Assembly: GCF_947172395.1 (NCBI RefSeq)
Contig: NC_069090.1
Location: forward strand, 5,776,291-5,840,290
DNA from: Bicyclus anynana
Lineage: Eukaryota > Arthropoda > Insecta > Lepidoptera > Nymphalidae
DNA length: 64,000 bases
Direction of reading: 5' to 3'
In this document: in pieces, positions 12,101 to 24,100 of the stretch
Position numbering within the stretch: position 1 is the stretch's first letter
Layout of the letters: each line of letters opens with the position of its first letter
Notes under the pieces: model-generated
Told to the model about the DNA's origin: nothing
Databases searched by the model: none
What the model saw: only the letters and a program-made list of their open reading frames with translations
Translations under genes and position numbers: made by a program

Positions 12101-15100
12101 CCTGTGTAATAAAGCGCATAAAGTTGGCAGAAGTGGTCTTGTGTAATATACCGCAGAAAGTTAGCAGAAGTTGTCCTTTGTAATATAGCGCATAAAGTTG
12201 TCAGAGTTTGTCCTGTGTAATATAGCGCATAAAGTTGGCAGACGTTGTCCTGTATAGCGCATAAAATGGGCAAAAGTTGTTCTGTGCAATATACCGCAGA
12301 AAGTTAGCAGAAGTTGTCCTGTGTAACATAGCGCACAAAGTTGGCAGAAGTACAAGTCAACATTTACAAATATTATAATGAGGTAACGTTTGTTGTAGGG
12401 GATAAGCTCTGAATCTACTGAACTCAGTGCGTCGGCTACGTTAAGAATACAAATGCTAAATGGCTTGGATCAATTATATTAGATAGATTATCTGTAGATT
12501 TCCAACACAGCTGATTCCTACCACTAGATCTCGTTGGAGTTGAGCATTAATTTATTACTGGTGTATTTTCTAACTTGGTGTGCTTAAGAGGATAAAGTCA
12601 ACCGAGCCTATTTCACATGGATACTATTGACTGATCTCATCTAGATATCGAACCTCTGCGGTTTTTGAACAACTTCACCACATATTATCAAGACTTGGTA
12701 GTTTTGATAACGCAATACAATTAAAAGCAGACGTCTGTTGTCTCCAAAAAGCGCTAAATCATTGTTACTTGGAAGACGTAACGTCCCTCAAGGTCGAGCT
12801 ATTTATACTCTTGCTTGAACAATTCATGTTAATACCTAATTAGATGCGAATTCTTGCAAGATCTTTATTCAACTTGTTCCTTTCGTACCAACGTCTGTCT
12901 TTCCTGTACAAAATTTGTTGTCCATTTTTACAACTTCCTTGTATCTGATTAAATTGCAATTCGGCATAAATATACAATTAAAGTAAATTAAATACTTTAT
13001 TTAAAGTTATTTAAAAATATATTTAAAATGCAAGCATTAATATAAATGCTTTAACATTTTATACATCAATGTATAAAAAATAACCCAAATTTAATGAGTT
13101 TATCTTGTTTAGGGAAACGGGAGTAATCTACATAAATAAAAATGAATTGCTGTTCGTTAGTCTCGCTAAAACTCGAGAACGGCTTAACGGATTTATCTTA
13201 TCTTGGTCTTGAAATGTTCGTGGAGATGTAGGGAAGGTTTAAAAGGTGAGAAAAAAATCAAATAATTTCCGGGAAAACCCTAAAAACTGCCCTTTTCTAT
13301 TTCCCATACAAACGTTTAAGAGTCAATCGGTAGTGTAGGATAGGGGTAGGGTAGGGGTAGGGGTAGGGTGGGGTAGGGTAGGGGTAGGGTAGGGTAGGGT
13401 AGAGTAGAGATAGAGAATAAGTGCACTTATGTCAAAACTAAGCTTGACCGGGTCCACTAGTCTACTATATAAAAATAAGTCGGGTTTTCCTTTCTGACGC
13501 ACTCCAGAACGCACGAACCGATTTCCACGGTTTTGCATTCGTTGGAAAGGTCTCGGGCTCCGTGAGGTTTATAGCAAAGAAAATTTAGGAAAAATTTCAA
13601 CGTAACTACCTCTACCCTATCCCTACGGTAGGGTAGAGGTAGTTAAAAGTTTACATCGAGTTTCCGCTAGTCATTAATAATTTGTAATTTATAAGTATAA
13701 CTAACAGACGCCCCGCGATTTCTACCGTGTAGTTCTCGTTCCCTTAGGAATACGGGGATAAAATATAGCCTATAGCACACGGGGACAGTGTAGCTTCCCA
13801 ACAGGGAAAGAATTTTTCAAATTGGTTTAGTAGTTTCGAAGACTATTTAATTTCTTTTTGCTATACTATTAGTATAGAAGTACGCCTGCGACTCTCATCT
13901 TTACCTGTACTCACGCTTGATAGTAAGCGATGATATAGTCTATGGTGGAACGCGCTTGCCTAGAAGATGTCTATTCACTCTCGACTTGAAGATACCCATG
14001 TTGTAGGAGAAAACGGAAGCTGGAAGAGCATTCCACATCTTTACAATGCGTAGGTATAAGGAAAGAGGAACTAAACCGCTTAGTACGCGTCCGAGGAGGA
14101 TATCGATGGCTTTATATTGTAATTAAGACTTCCGAACCTATGCGGTGGTAGAGTTATTATAATCAGACAAACTTAACATTTAAAAACTGTTTGTTAACTG
14201 AGCCTACTTGAAATAAACGAATTTAAATGTGAAATTTGCAATATTTGCCGTTTTTTAGTAAAATGTGATGCCGCATCTTTCGCTTACACTATACTAGCAA
14301 ATTGTACTTATGTGTTGTGGTAAAATTAACATAACTTAAACATCCCATGTTACTTATAATTGTACATCCCATTTGATGTTATTTAAACCTTAATCATTCA
14401 AATGAAATCGAAATAAAAATACACGAGCTTACCAAACCTTTTGCGAAAAAATTAAATTACGCCGATGTACTGTCTCTCATGACAAATCAAAATCATGGGT
14501 TTTATTCTAAGAAGCTGCATTCCATTGCTTAAAATAAAATTTTTGTTTTTGAGGTTTCAAGTTTGTTGAATGTTTTGTCATTTTGAATCTGTTATGAGCT
14601 TTGAAAGATACTTCATAGTTATCGTTATTCTGTGTGCCCTACAAGGTATTGCTATGGTATGTGTGATTCTTTTTATATAAGTAGGAACAATTGACAGGAC
14701 ACAGCAGGCTATCGACCTGATGGTAAGTGGAATACCATTGGCTATGAATATTTGTGGTAAACAAGAAAAAAATAAACCTTGGCTGAGTTTGTTGTGGGCT
14801 CTTCTCAGACCAAGGCTTCGTTCTTAATAAAAGAAAGAAAGAAAAGAAAGAAAATAAATTTATTAAAATCTAAAAGTTACAGACAGTCAGTACCCTATCC
14901 TTATGACAGCATGTCTGTCTGTAACCCTTAAAAAGAAAGGGTGCACAGCTCAGCATATGCCGTGCACTACGTACAAGTATAATACACGGCGCTGATTTTC
15001 AGCTGAGACCCGTGTGACGTCACAATATTTCCAATATTCCTATTCCCCTCCAACTAGTCGGGAAAGGCTGTATTAGGAGTGGGTACGACAATAGACCAAC

Positions 15101-18100
15101 GGGAAGGGGATCGAACCACCACTCCTTAGTGATGAGTCCGACCGCTCTTAGATTTGAGCTATTGAGTTTTAGACTTTATTTACCATGACATAACTTGACA
15201 TCACAAAAGTGCTTGTAATCATCGATCTCCTTTAAGGAGGTCAATGTTGTAAACTAAGCCTTATTAAAATAAATTAATTTTGAATTTTATAAAGAGATCA
15301 ATACTTCGCTGGGCAAGGCTGTAGCGATCCCGTCGCTTTTCAAAAATTATCGTATATAAAAAAGTTGAGCGTTTCATCAAGATGAAGCTACTCACGATAA
15401 ATTAACTTGTCAGTAATCAATTGTAAAAATACTCCCCGGATCCTGAACCACTTGTTTTTATACTGTACTAAATTCCTGAGCGATGAATATAATTTCTATG
15501 CACTAGGCTATACAACGTCGTGTCCACTTACAAAACGCTGTTCAAACAGCGCTCGCTTCAAACGATATCGACTATCGACTACCTACTCGTTTATATACAG
15601 ATGAAATACACGCAATCGATAAGCTATCTATATTATCGGCGTTCCCAATTCAATACGATGTCATCATGTCAATTATTAATCAGGAGATAGTGAATTTGCA
15701 TTGGCGCCTATTAACTAACAATTACATGTTTATTAAAGCCAGTGAAATCAATATCTGTGCATTATAAATAACCTTGATATACTAAGTATTTATTGCTATG
15801 ACTGTTACATGTAAAGTTATAATGCCTCGATTAGGTTTTAGGATTATTAGGACTACAATGAAATTATTGATGTGACTTAAGTCTGGTATTATAGGTAACT
15901 AGCTGACGCCGCGCGGTTTTACCCGCGTGGTTCCCGTTCCCGTAGGAATACGGGGATAATATATAGCCTATAGCCTTCCTCGATAAATGGGCAATCTAAC
16001 AGTAAAAGAATTTTTCAAATCGGAGCAGTAGTTCCTGAGATTAGCGCGTTCAATCAAACAATCAAACAAACAAACAAACTCTTCAGCTTTATAATATTAG
16101 TATAGATATGACCGACTACGGAGCAAGGCCTCCTATAGGAGAGAGCAAAGATTAAAATTTTTATTTTTATCTATTAGACATGTCAATAACGCGTCAAAAC
16201 AGAGACGGCAAAGGTGGCTGTTTTTAAATTGTATATAAATTAGGAGTATGCTAATAGTAAAACAATTTTGAAAAAGTAACAGGAAATCTGCGATCATTAC
16301 TTTCGGCGCTACAGGGATTTAAAGGGTCAGTTTTGCGGCGCTGCCGCGGATCCCTGAACAACGCCCCATACAAAATAGTACGATTTAATGACGTCGTAGG
16401 TTCATAATGATCGTTAGATATGTATCGGGCGGTCCAACAAAATTACTAATATCTTTGTTATTTATGCGTTTATGTTTATAGTTCATTTATTGAAAGATGT
16501 CACATTTAATGTAAGGCTAAAACTGTATGAATTTTCATCTAATTACGATAAAAGATTATTAATGGATTTTTAAATTTTATAATCTTATTTATTTTGCAAA
16601 TATCCAGTCGATCTTTGCTTTTTATGTATAAATTAGTTAACATTGACCTTAGTTACCCGAATGTATCATAAAAATCAATACATATATTCAAACCTAGTCA
16701 TCATCCCTATTGTCTTCATTTCATTGAATCGTTCAGTAGAACGAAAAATTATTTTCTTATATGACTCGTGTAAAGTTGTTTACTATGCGACTAATTAAAA
16801 TTAAGACAATTAGCCACTTTTGCTCGCCTCAGTTTCGAAGCGCTAGTGACATACCTAATCGTTGCTTTGCATGAATAAAATATTTAGGTATCAAAATGGG
16901 CTTAGTCACGATGGAAATTACATTAATACAAACATACATACATACTCGAATATTATAAAGCAAGGCAAGCTCATATCTTACGATAGACAATATCTACGGA
17001 CAATATTCGTAGCAGAAATCCGTCATGCATCGTAAAGTACTGGTTTAGATTAACATAGAAATACAAATTAGCATAGAGACAATCAGGACCCAATCCAACT
17101 GTGTAATACGATATATTTGTAACAATATATCATGTAGGTAAAATTTAAGAGTACATAAAAACTATTGGAGACCGAAACGTTTAAGTATCAAAGTTCTAAT
17201 TTAAATGAGACTGCTTGGCACTTGCTTAGTGTACAAAATTACATTGCGCATGTAGTAACATACTTGTTTATAATTAGGGTTCCGTCATATCAAGACAAAT
17301 TTGTCCGATCACTTGTGCAACTGACAAGACCGTTTAACTCAGGAATGCAAAAATTCTTATGTACGTAAAAAAATCTAACTTATAACACAACGCAATCTAA
17401 AAGTAAACTAGATACGATCGCTTATCCTACTAATATTATAAAAGCGAAAGTTTGTATGGATTTTTGGATGTTTGTTACTCTTTAACGCCGCTACTATTGA
17501 AGCGATTTGGCTGAAATTTGGAATGGAAATAGATTTTACTCTGGATTAACACATAGGCTACTTTTTATCCCGAAAAAATCCATGGCTTCCCGAGACTTGC
17601 AAAAACTGATGATTTTGATTTTGGATGTTTGTTACTCTTTCACGCCTCGACTAATGAACCGAATTAGCTGAAATTTTATATTGAGATATATTATAGCCTG
17701 GATTAACTATCCATGGTTCCCGAGGGATTTGTGAAAAACTATATTCCACGCGTACGAAGTTGCGGGCGTCCGCTAGTGATGAATATTTTTGAGACTCGCA
17801 AGTGAATCATAAGCTATAGATAGGGGGTATACCTACTTCCCGTCTACCTACACTCATGAAATTTGCCAAGATCCTAACGTTTTATTAGTACAAGTAATGT
17901 TTTTACAACGGTACATTATTGTTTTGTTTATGTCGTTGGATGGAAACAGTTTTTAAGTTAAGTTTAATTAAAAAAATGTACAGAACCCTGAGTGCATTAG
18001 TCTGTCTCACACTTGTGTGTTTTCCTTGTAAATTATTGAGTTAATGCCCCCGCCTGGCCAAAGTGCGATTACGAAAGATTATCTAGTATTATGTGCTTAC

Positions 18101-21100
18101 TTAGTATACGTTTTAGATTTTTCATCATAGTAAGCGTTTCTTGAGGTATTATTTTAATTATATGTGTTATTGTTTGTACATTTGCGTCACTGCATTACGG
18201 TTGTTTTGATTGCTTTTAATAGCTCTGTGACATAGTAAAGAGATACATATAATACCTATGAGTATATATATTAAAATTTAATATTATAAACGCGAAATTA
18301 ACTTTTTTTTTATTCTTTACAAATTAGCCCTTGACTACAATCTCACCTGATGGTACCACCTGGTGGATGGTGATGATGCAGTCTAAGATGGAAGCGGGCT
18401 AATTTGTTAAGAGGAGGATGAGAATCCACACCCCTTTTGGTTTCTACACGACATCGTACCGGAACGCTAAATCGCTTGGCGGTACTTCTTTGTCGGTAGA
18501 GTGGTAACTAACCGCGATCGAAGCCTCCAACCAGCCAGACCTCGACTAATTAAGAAAATCTCAATCGGCCCAACCGGGGATCGAACCCGGGGCCTCCGTT
18601 TTGCGCCATGGAGGCCTTCAAAACTTTGTCTTTGGGTTACTTCGAATTTTTTTATCCAATTTTGATGAATTATAGTACAAATACAGTTCGGATAAAGATT
18701 TAGTTATTTACTAACAGCCGATGTTACTTTGCGGATGTGCCTAAATTTTAACGAACAACTAGCGGACGCCCGCGACTTCGTCCGCGTGGAATTCAGTTTT
18801 TCACAAATCCTGCGGGAAGCATGGATTTTTCCGGGATCAAACGTAGCCTATGTGTTAATCCAGAGTAAAATCTATTTCTATTCCAAATTTCAGCCAAATC
18901 GCTTCAGTAGCCGCAACGTAAAAGAGGAACAAACATACTTACACACAAACTTTATAATATTAGTGAACAACTAGCGGACCCTATCAAGCTTCGCTTTGAC
19001 TCATTCCCTACCCTTATCCTATTCTACTCCTACCCTACTCCTACCCTACACCTACCCTACACCTACCCTACACCTACCCTACTCCCAACCTACACTTACC
19101 TTCTCCTACCACTACTTACCCAAGCTACAATCTCACCTGATGGTAAGTGATGATGCAGTCTATGATGGAAGCGGACTAACTTGTTAGGAGGAGGATGAAA
19201 ATCCACACCCCTTTCGGTTTCTACACGGCATCGTACCGGAACGCTAAATCGTCTTTGCCGGTAGGGTGGTAACTAGCCACGGCCGAAGCCTCCCACCAGC
19301 TAAACTTGTTTTGTTTATTGATTGATTGTTTATTCCGAACTTGGCCCTATTTTCACAAATAGCAAACTTATATTGCACGTTATATAAGAACGATAATGAT
19401 CACCTAATCATATATGCATTCTAATTTGTTTCCTTTTCCGATACATTGATTGACAGTTTCCCATCGACTTATAAATTAGCATTCCGTCTAATATCACCGA
19501 ACCGTTATACTGAGTGGATTGTGTTATCGTTATCGAGAACTACGAATTTCCGGCCATTTTGCTAGCTTTGAACTAAAATCTGTTCTGTTATATCTACCCA
19601 TATGCCCAATTTATCTATGCTAATATTAAAATTCAACCGACTTCAAAAACATAAAAACCTACCCAGTAAACTGAAAAGCGGAAAATAACATCATGATCAG
19701 TTTGAAGGCGGTGAATATCCCTCTAATTTATCGATTAGTTGTTTAAAGTTATTAATGAAAAAGTCCAATAAACATCAGTATCTATAAATTACCAAACAAA
19801 TTACGGTTATTTATGTTATTTTAAAACGTTTATGTACTTATAATGTCTGAGTTAGTCAAAATTTATTGATATATGAATAAAAGTGGAGATACCACACAAA
19901 TTTATCTTCTCTTGCAGAAAATTATAAAATGTAATTTGCTGCATATTTTTTTTAAAAGGCACCAGTTTCATTGAAAGAAAAACGTGGTTCGGCAAAACAA
20001 AAAAAAAACATGCAATGCTTTTCTGGAAATACTATGTGTGCACAAAAACACAATATTAAAATATTGACCGTAACTGGAAGCTTTTATATTGAGAGTAGCA
20101 TTTCCGTTTCCGTCGATTTCATACCAGTTTTCGTACTTTTATTGACGTCACGCCTGGCTATGTGGCGCCACCTGGCGGTGTCGGGCTCGGGAAGTTTCGT
20201 AAATCGCTGAGCGCGACTTTAGCTCATTGGCGTTTTGTTTACCGTCGAAGCAACATCTTGCAATCAGTTGGTACCCGACATTGCAAGATAAAGTGTAATA
20301 AGTGAAGTGAATTCGCTGTGAGTACTTTATATTTTATTACGTTGTAATTATTACGTTGTTACATACAACGTTAATGTAATTAACGTTAAATTATGTAAAA
20401 TTTCAAATTTCATTTGAAAATAGTACGTGATCATTATTTTAACGGTTTTTCCGTTCGGATCACTACTTCATGTGTTTGAAAGTCTTGCTTTTTTGCAAAT
20501 GTTTTCGTACTTGCATGTATATAATAATATTTTCTTTGTAGTAATTTTTCAACAATTAAAATAGTATTAAAAGTGGCGGGGCCCAGCGGGCTTCCTAAAA
20601 ATGTGAACTCAGAAACCAAAGTGAACGTTCTAGCAATAGACTGTTGTCTAACATATATACTATAAAACGAACGCGTGGCCAGTGGCTTTCGTTTCAAAGG
20701 AGTACATAAATTACGAATGCTCGAAGACAAGTTAGACAAAGAGTTTTTGGAAGTTACTCAAACATATTGTTACTTCAATTCAAACCGGCATTGAAAAAAG
20801 GTTCACAAATCCCGCCAGAATTTAGCACAGGAATTTTGATTGGATGTAAATTACTGGCCTTATAAATCGCCACCCCACGCAGGGGCAAGGCGTAGACACT
20901 GTTAACGTCGCTGGACACATTTGCAGTCAAATATAGGTCTAATAGATTACCGCCCCTCGCGGGGGCAAGGTATACACAGTTTTTTAACGTTCCTGGACGT
21001 ATTTGCAAAACCAACTTACTGAGTAAGGTATAGAAAGTTTAAATATTCCTAGACGTATTTGCACAGTCAAATACCGCACTAATAGATTACCGCCCCTCAT

Positions 21101-24100
21101 GGGGACGAGGTTATAGAAAGTGTTAACATTCCTAGACGTATTTCCAGTCAAATACTAAGGATCGCCGCCCCTCGCAAGGGCAAGGCACGAATAGTGTTGA
21201 AATTTCATCACGTAGAACACACAACACGGAATATACATACAATGCGCAAACGCTCATGCACAGCCATGCTTGCATGATAATTACAACCCACCCTCGCGGG
21301 GTGTTTATCTCTTTATATAAATTATTCAAATACCGGTGTCCTTGATCGCCGTCGCAGGCGTATGCATGAAGAGTAATGTTCCATCGCGTGGAACATACAA
21401 CACGGAATATATCTGTAATGCGCACACGTTCATGCACAGCCTTGCTTGCATGATCAATACAATCCACCCTCGCGGGGTGTTTATCAACGATGTATGGATA
21501 CGAATATCTTATCTATCTATATAAATTATTCAAATACCCGTGTCGATGTCGTGTGTGTGATCGCCACCCCTCGCGAGGGGAATGCATGAAAAATGTTAAG
21601 ATTCCATCGCTTGGAACGCTTGCGCAGCCTTGCTTGTATGATCATTATAATCCACTCTCGCGGGGTGTTTATTAGCAATGTACAAGAGATTAATGTCCTA
21701 AAGCCCTTGCAGGCTGACTCACTATCTTTTACGTTTGCTAGTTGACATATACAAAATTGAGTTTCTATGTAAAAATGTCATTTATTGCTTACTCGTGAAT
21801 ATCCCACAGTAGGTAAATGACATTTTTCCATTTGATATAGGTTGATAATAAAGACCAAAATAGTGAATAGGCCAACTAGATTTGTAACCAATGGGTGAAT
21901 TAATTACTTTGTAACAATGGCGTAAAAATCTGATGAACGAAAGCGTCAGATTAAAACATCATGTACATTTTGGTATTGAGGTTAAAGGCAGGAAACTTAT
22001 TTTTCCGAATACATCAAAGTTTTCTAAAGGTGTTACTGGATGTATACAGTTTATTATTTGCAAAATTTATAACCATACTCCAGGTTTCATAAAACTTAGA
22101 AACAAACGAAAAGGTAAAACATATTATGATACCCTCCGTCAAATGTAGAAAAACGCATAAGCGGTAACATAAAAATTTCTATTAAAACAAAGGATTCTAA
22201 AAGAATCCTTTTTGAGGGGCTCGAGGCCCATCAAGGGTATTATGTATGCTTTAAAGTTTAATGCATCCAGAAAACCTAAAGTATTTTGAGATAGACATTT
22301 CAAGCGGTCTTTTTAGCCACCTTTTTCACCACCTTTTTCAATGGGAGAAAATGGTGGCACCAGAAACGTACAGAGGTTAATCTGAGGTTATCTCCTACCG
22401 TTCTCTCGAATAACCTCGTCTTTTTCTTAATCTATATGGAACATCGTTCCACACTCCTGTTTTGGAAGAAATACCAACAATTGTCTACTTAATGAAATAC
22501 AAAGGATCATAAAAGCACCATGCTCTGTTGTTAATACTGAAGCCGGACCAATATTTAACCTCATTTCCACTTGCTAAATACGAACAGCATCAAAAACTCA
22601 GTTTGAAGAATAGACACAAGCCTACTTGCATGTGTATGTAATAAAATCCCAAAGGTGCTTCCTACGTTTTGTATACAGGGAATTTGTGGACATTACTTCC
22701 TTGTCTTTTGAACTATACATGTCTCTTTCTCAAATACTTTCTCAATGCTATCAAATTCGCAGCATGTTTTGTAAGAGATATGTAGAATTAAGAATCGACA
22801 ATTTTATCATTTACTAAGAAAATAATACGAAGCGTAGATGTAGACTATATCGAAAACTTGCCCGTTACCATTGAATGAATGAATGACCTTGTTTAATATA
22901 ATCAGACTGCTAGCTACCTACTTCACTGACACCCTCAGCCAGTGTTTTTGTTAGTAGCAGATGCCTTTGACCACGCTTGGTCAGCGTTACTAAACATTCA
23001 CCCTCTGAGGTATTCATGGTCACGAGAGGAATAGGTACTGCATTCCAATAAAAAGGAAATGTATGTCATACTACTCGTATATGTCCCTAGAATCAAGCTC
23101 ACCTCCTAAGCAACATTCAATTGGACAAAATGACTGCCGTTACATATTACGGAGGAAAAGAGAAATGAGTTTAAATATAGAATATAACAGTTAAAATTGC
23201 AAGATCTTTATGTCTAGTAACTTTAATTAGACTATCACTAAGTTCACAACAGTACACAATAGTATACGCGGCAGGAACAACAAGCATGCAAATCACTTGT
23301 TATACAACATCGCCATCTTCCATACTTGGCGCTTTCATTACTATAGCATAGAAAAAGTGATTGTGAAATAGGGTATGTCGGTGACTGATCTATTCTGATC
23401 TGACTCATTAAATAAGGTACACGTAGTCCATGATTACTTGTACATATCCCGAGATGTAACTTACGCTCAAGTTGTTTTATACGATGTGTACAGTGTGTAT
23501 AGGGAATTTCCCACTTGCTTTATGGTTTTGCCACCACTTACACTGATTCTCAGAGAATCATCAGAATCGGTTGACAGGAATATATTTAATAGCCTTGATG
23601 AGAGTAAGTCTTATGTCATTTGGATCTCAGATTCCGAGTGCTAGCAGTACCGATAATTCTATAGAATGAAGAAAAATTTATTATAATCACGACAACGGAC
23701 TTAGCAGTTACAAAACTGTTAGAGGTAGTCTTCAAGAAATATGGGAAAACCTGAAATTATTTTTAATTTCCTGTCAAAACTTAAAAATCGGCTTGTGTAG
23801 TGTTAGTCGAAAAGTAAAAGTTTTAGTACATTATATGACCTAATGTCTAAGAACTGACTCAGTTTAAGTTTCTTGAATCTTCAAGTAACCTACTTAAGAG
23901 ATCAATAACTTTGTAAAGCATATCCTTAAATTCATGCCAAATTGTTAAGAAAGCCTAAAAATTCCATGCCACCAGTTTGGAATGTCAGTAACTTCTTAAT
24001 TATTTTTTCAATAGTTATATTTTTGTAGGTACACTCTGAAAGGCGTGTATATGACCTAACATTACTTATTATAGGGATAACATAGTATAAAATCTGATGA

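Noticed and set aside
11794..12273. 159-codon minus-strand open frame
   Set aside because: It is the 37-bp minisatellite read through; periodicity is explained by the DNA repeat and adjacent frames are equally open.
15352..15400. TATA box and MKLL start suggesting a nested cuticle-type gene
   Set aside because: TATA-to-ATG distance is too short and the frame stops after seven codons without a donor.
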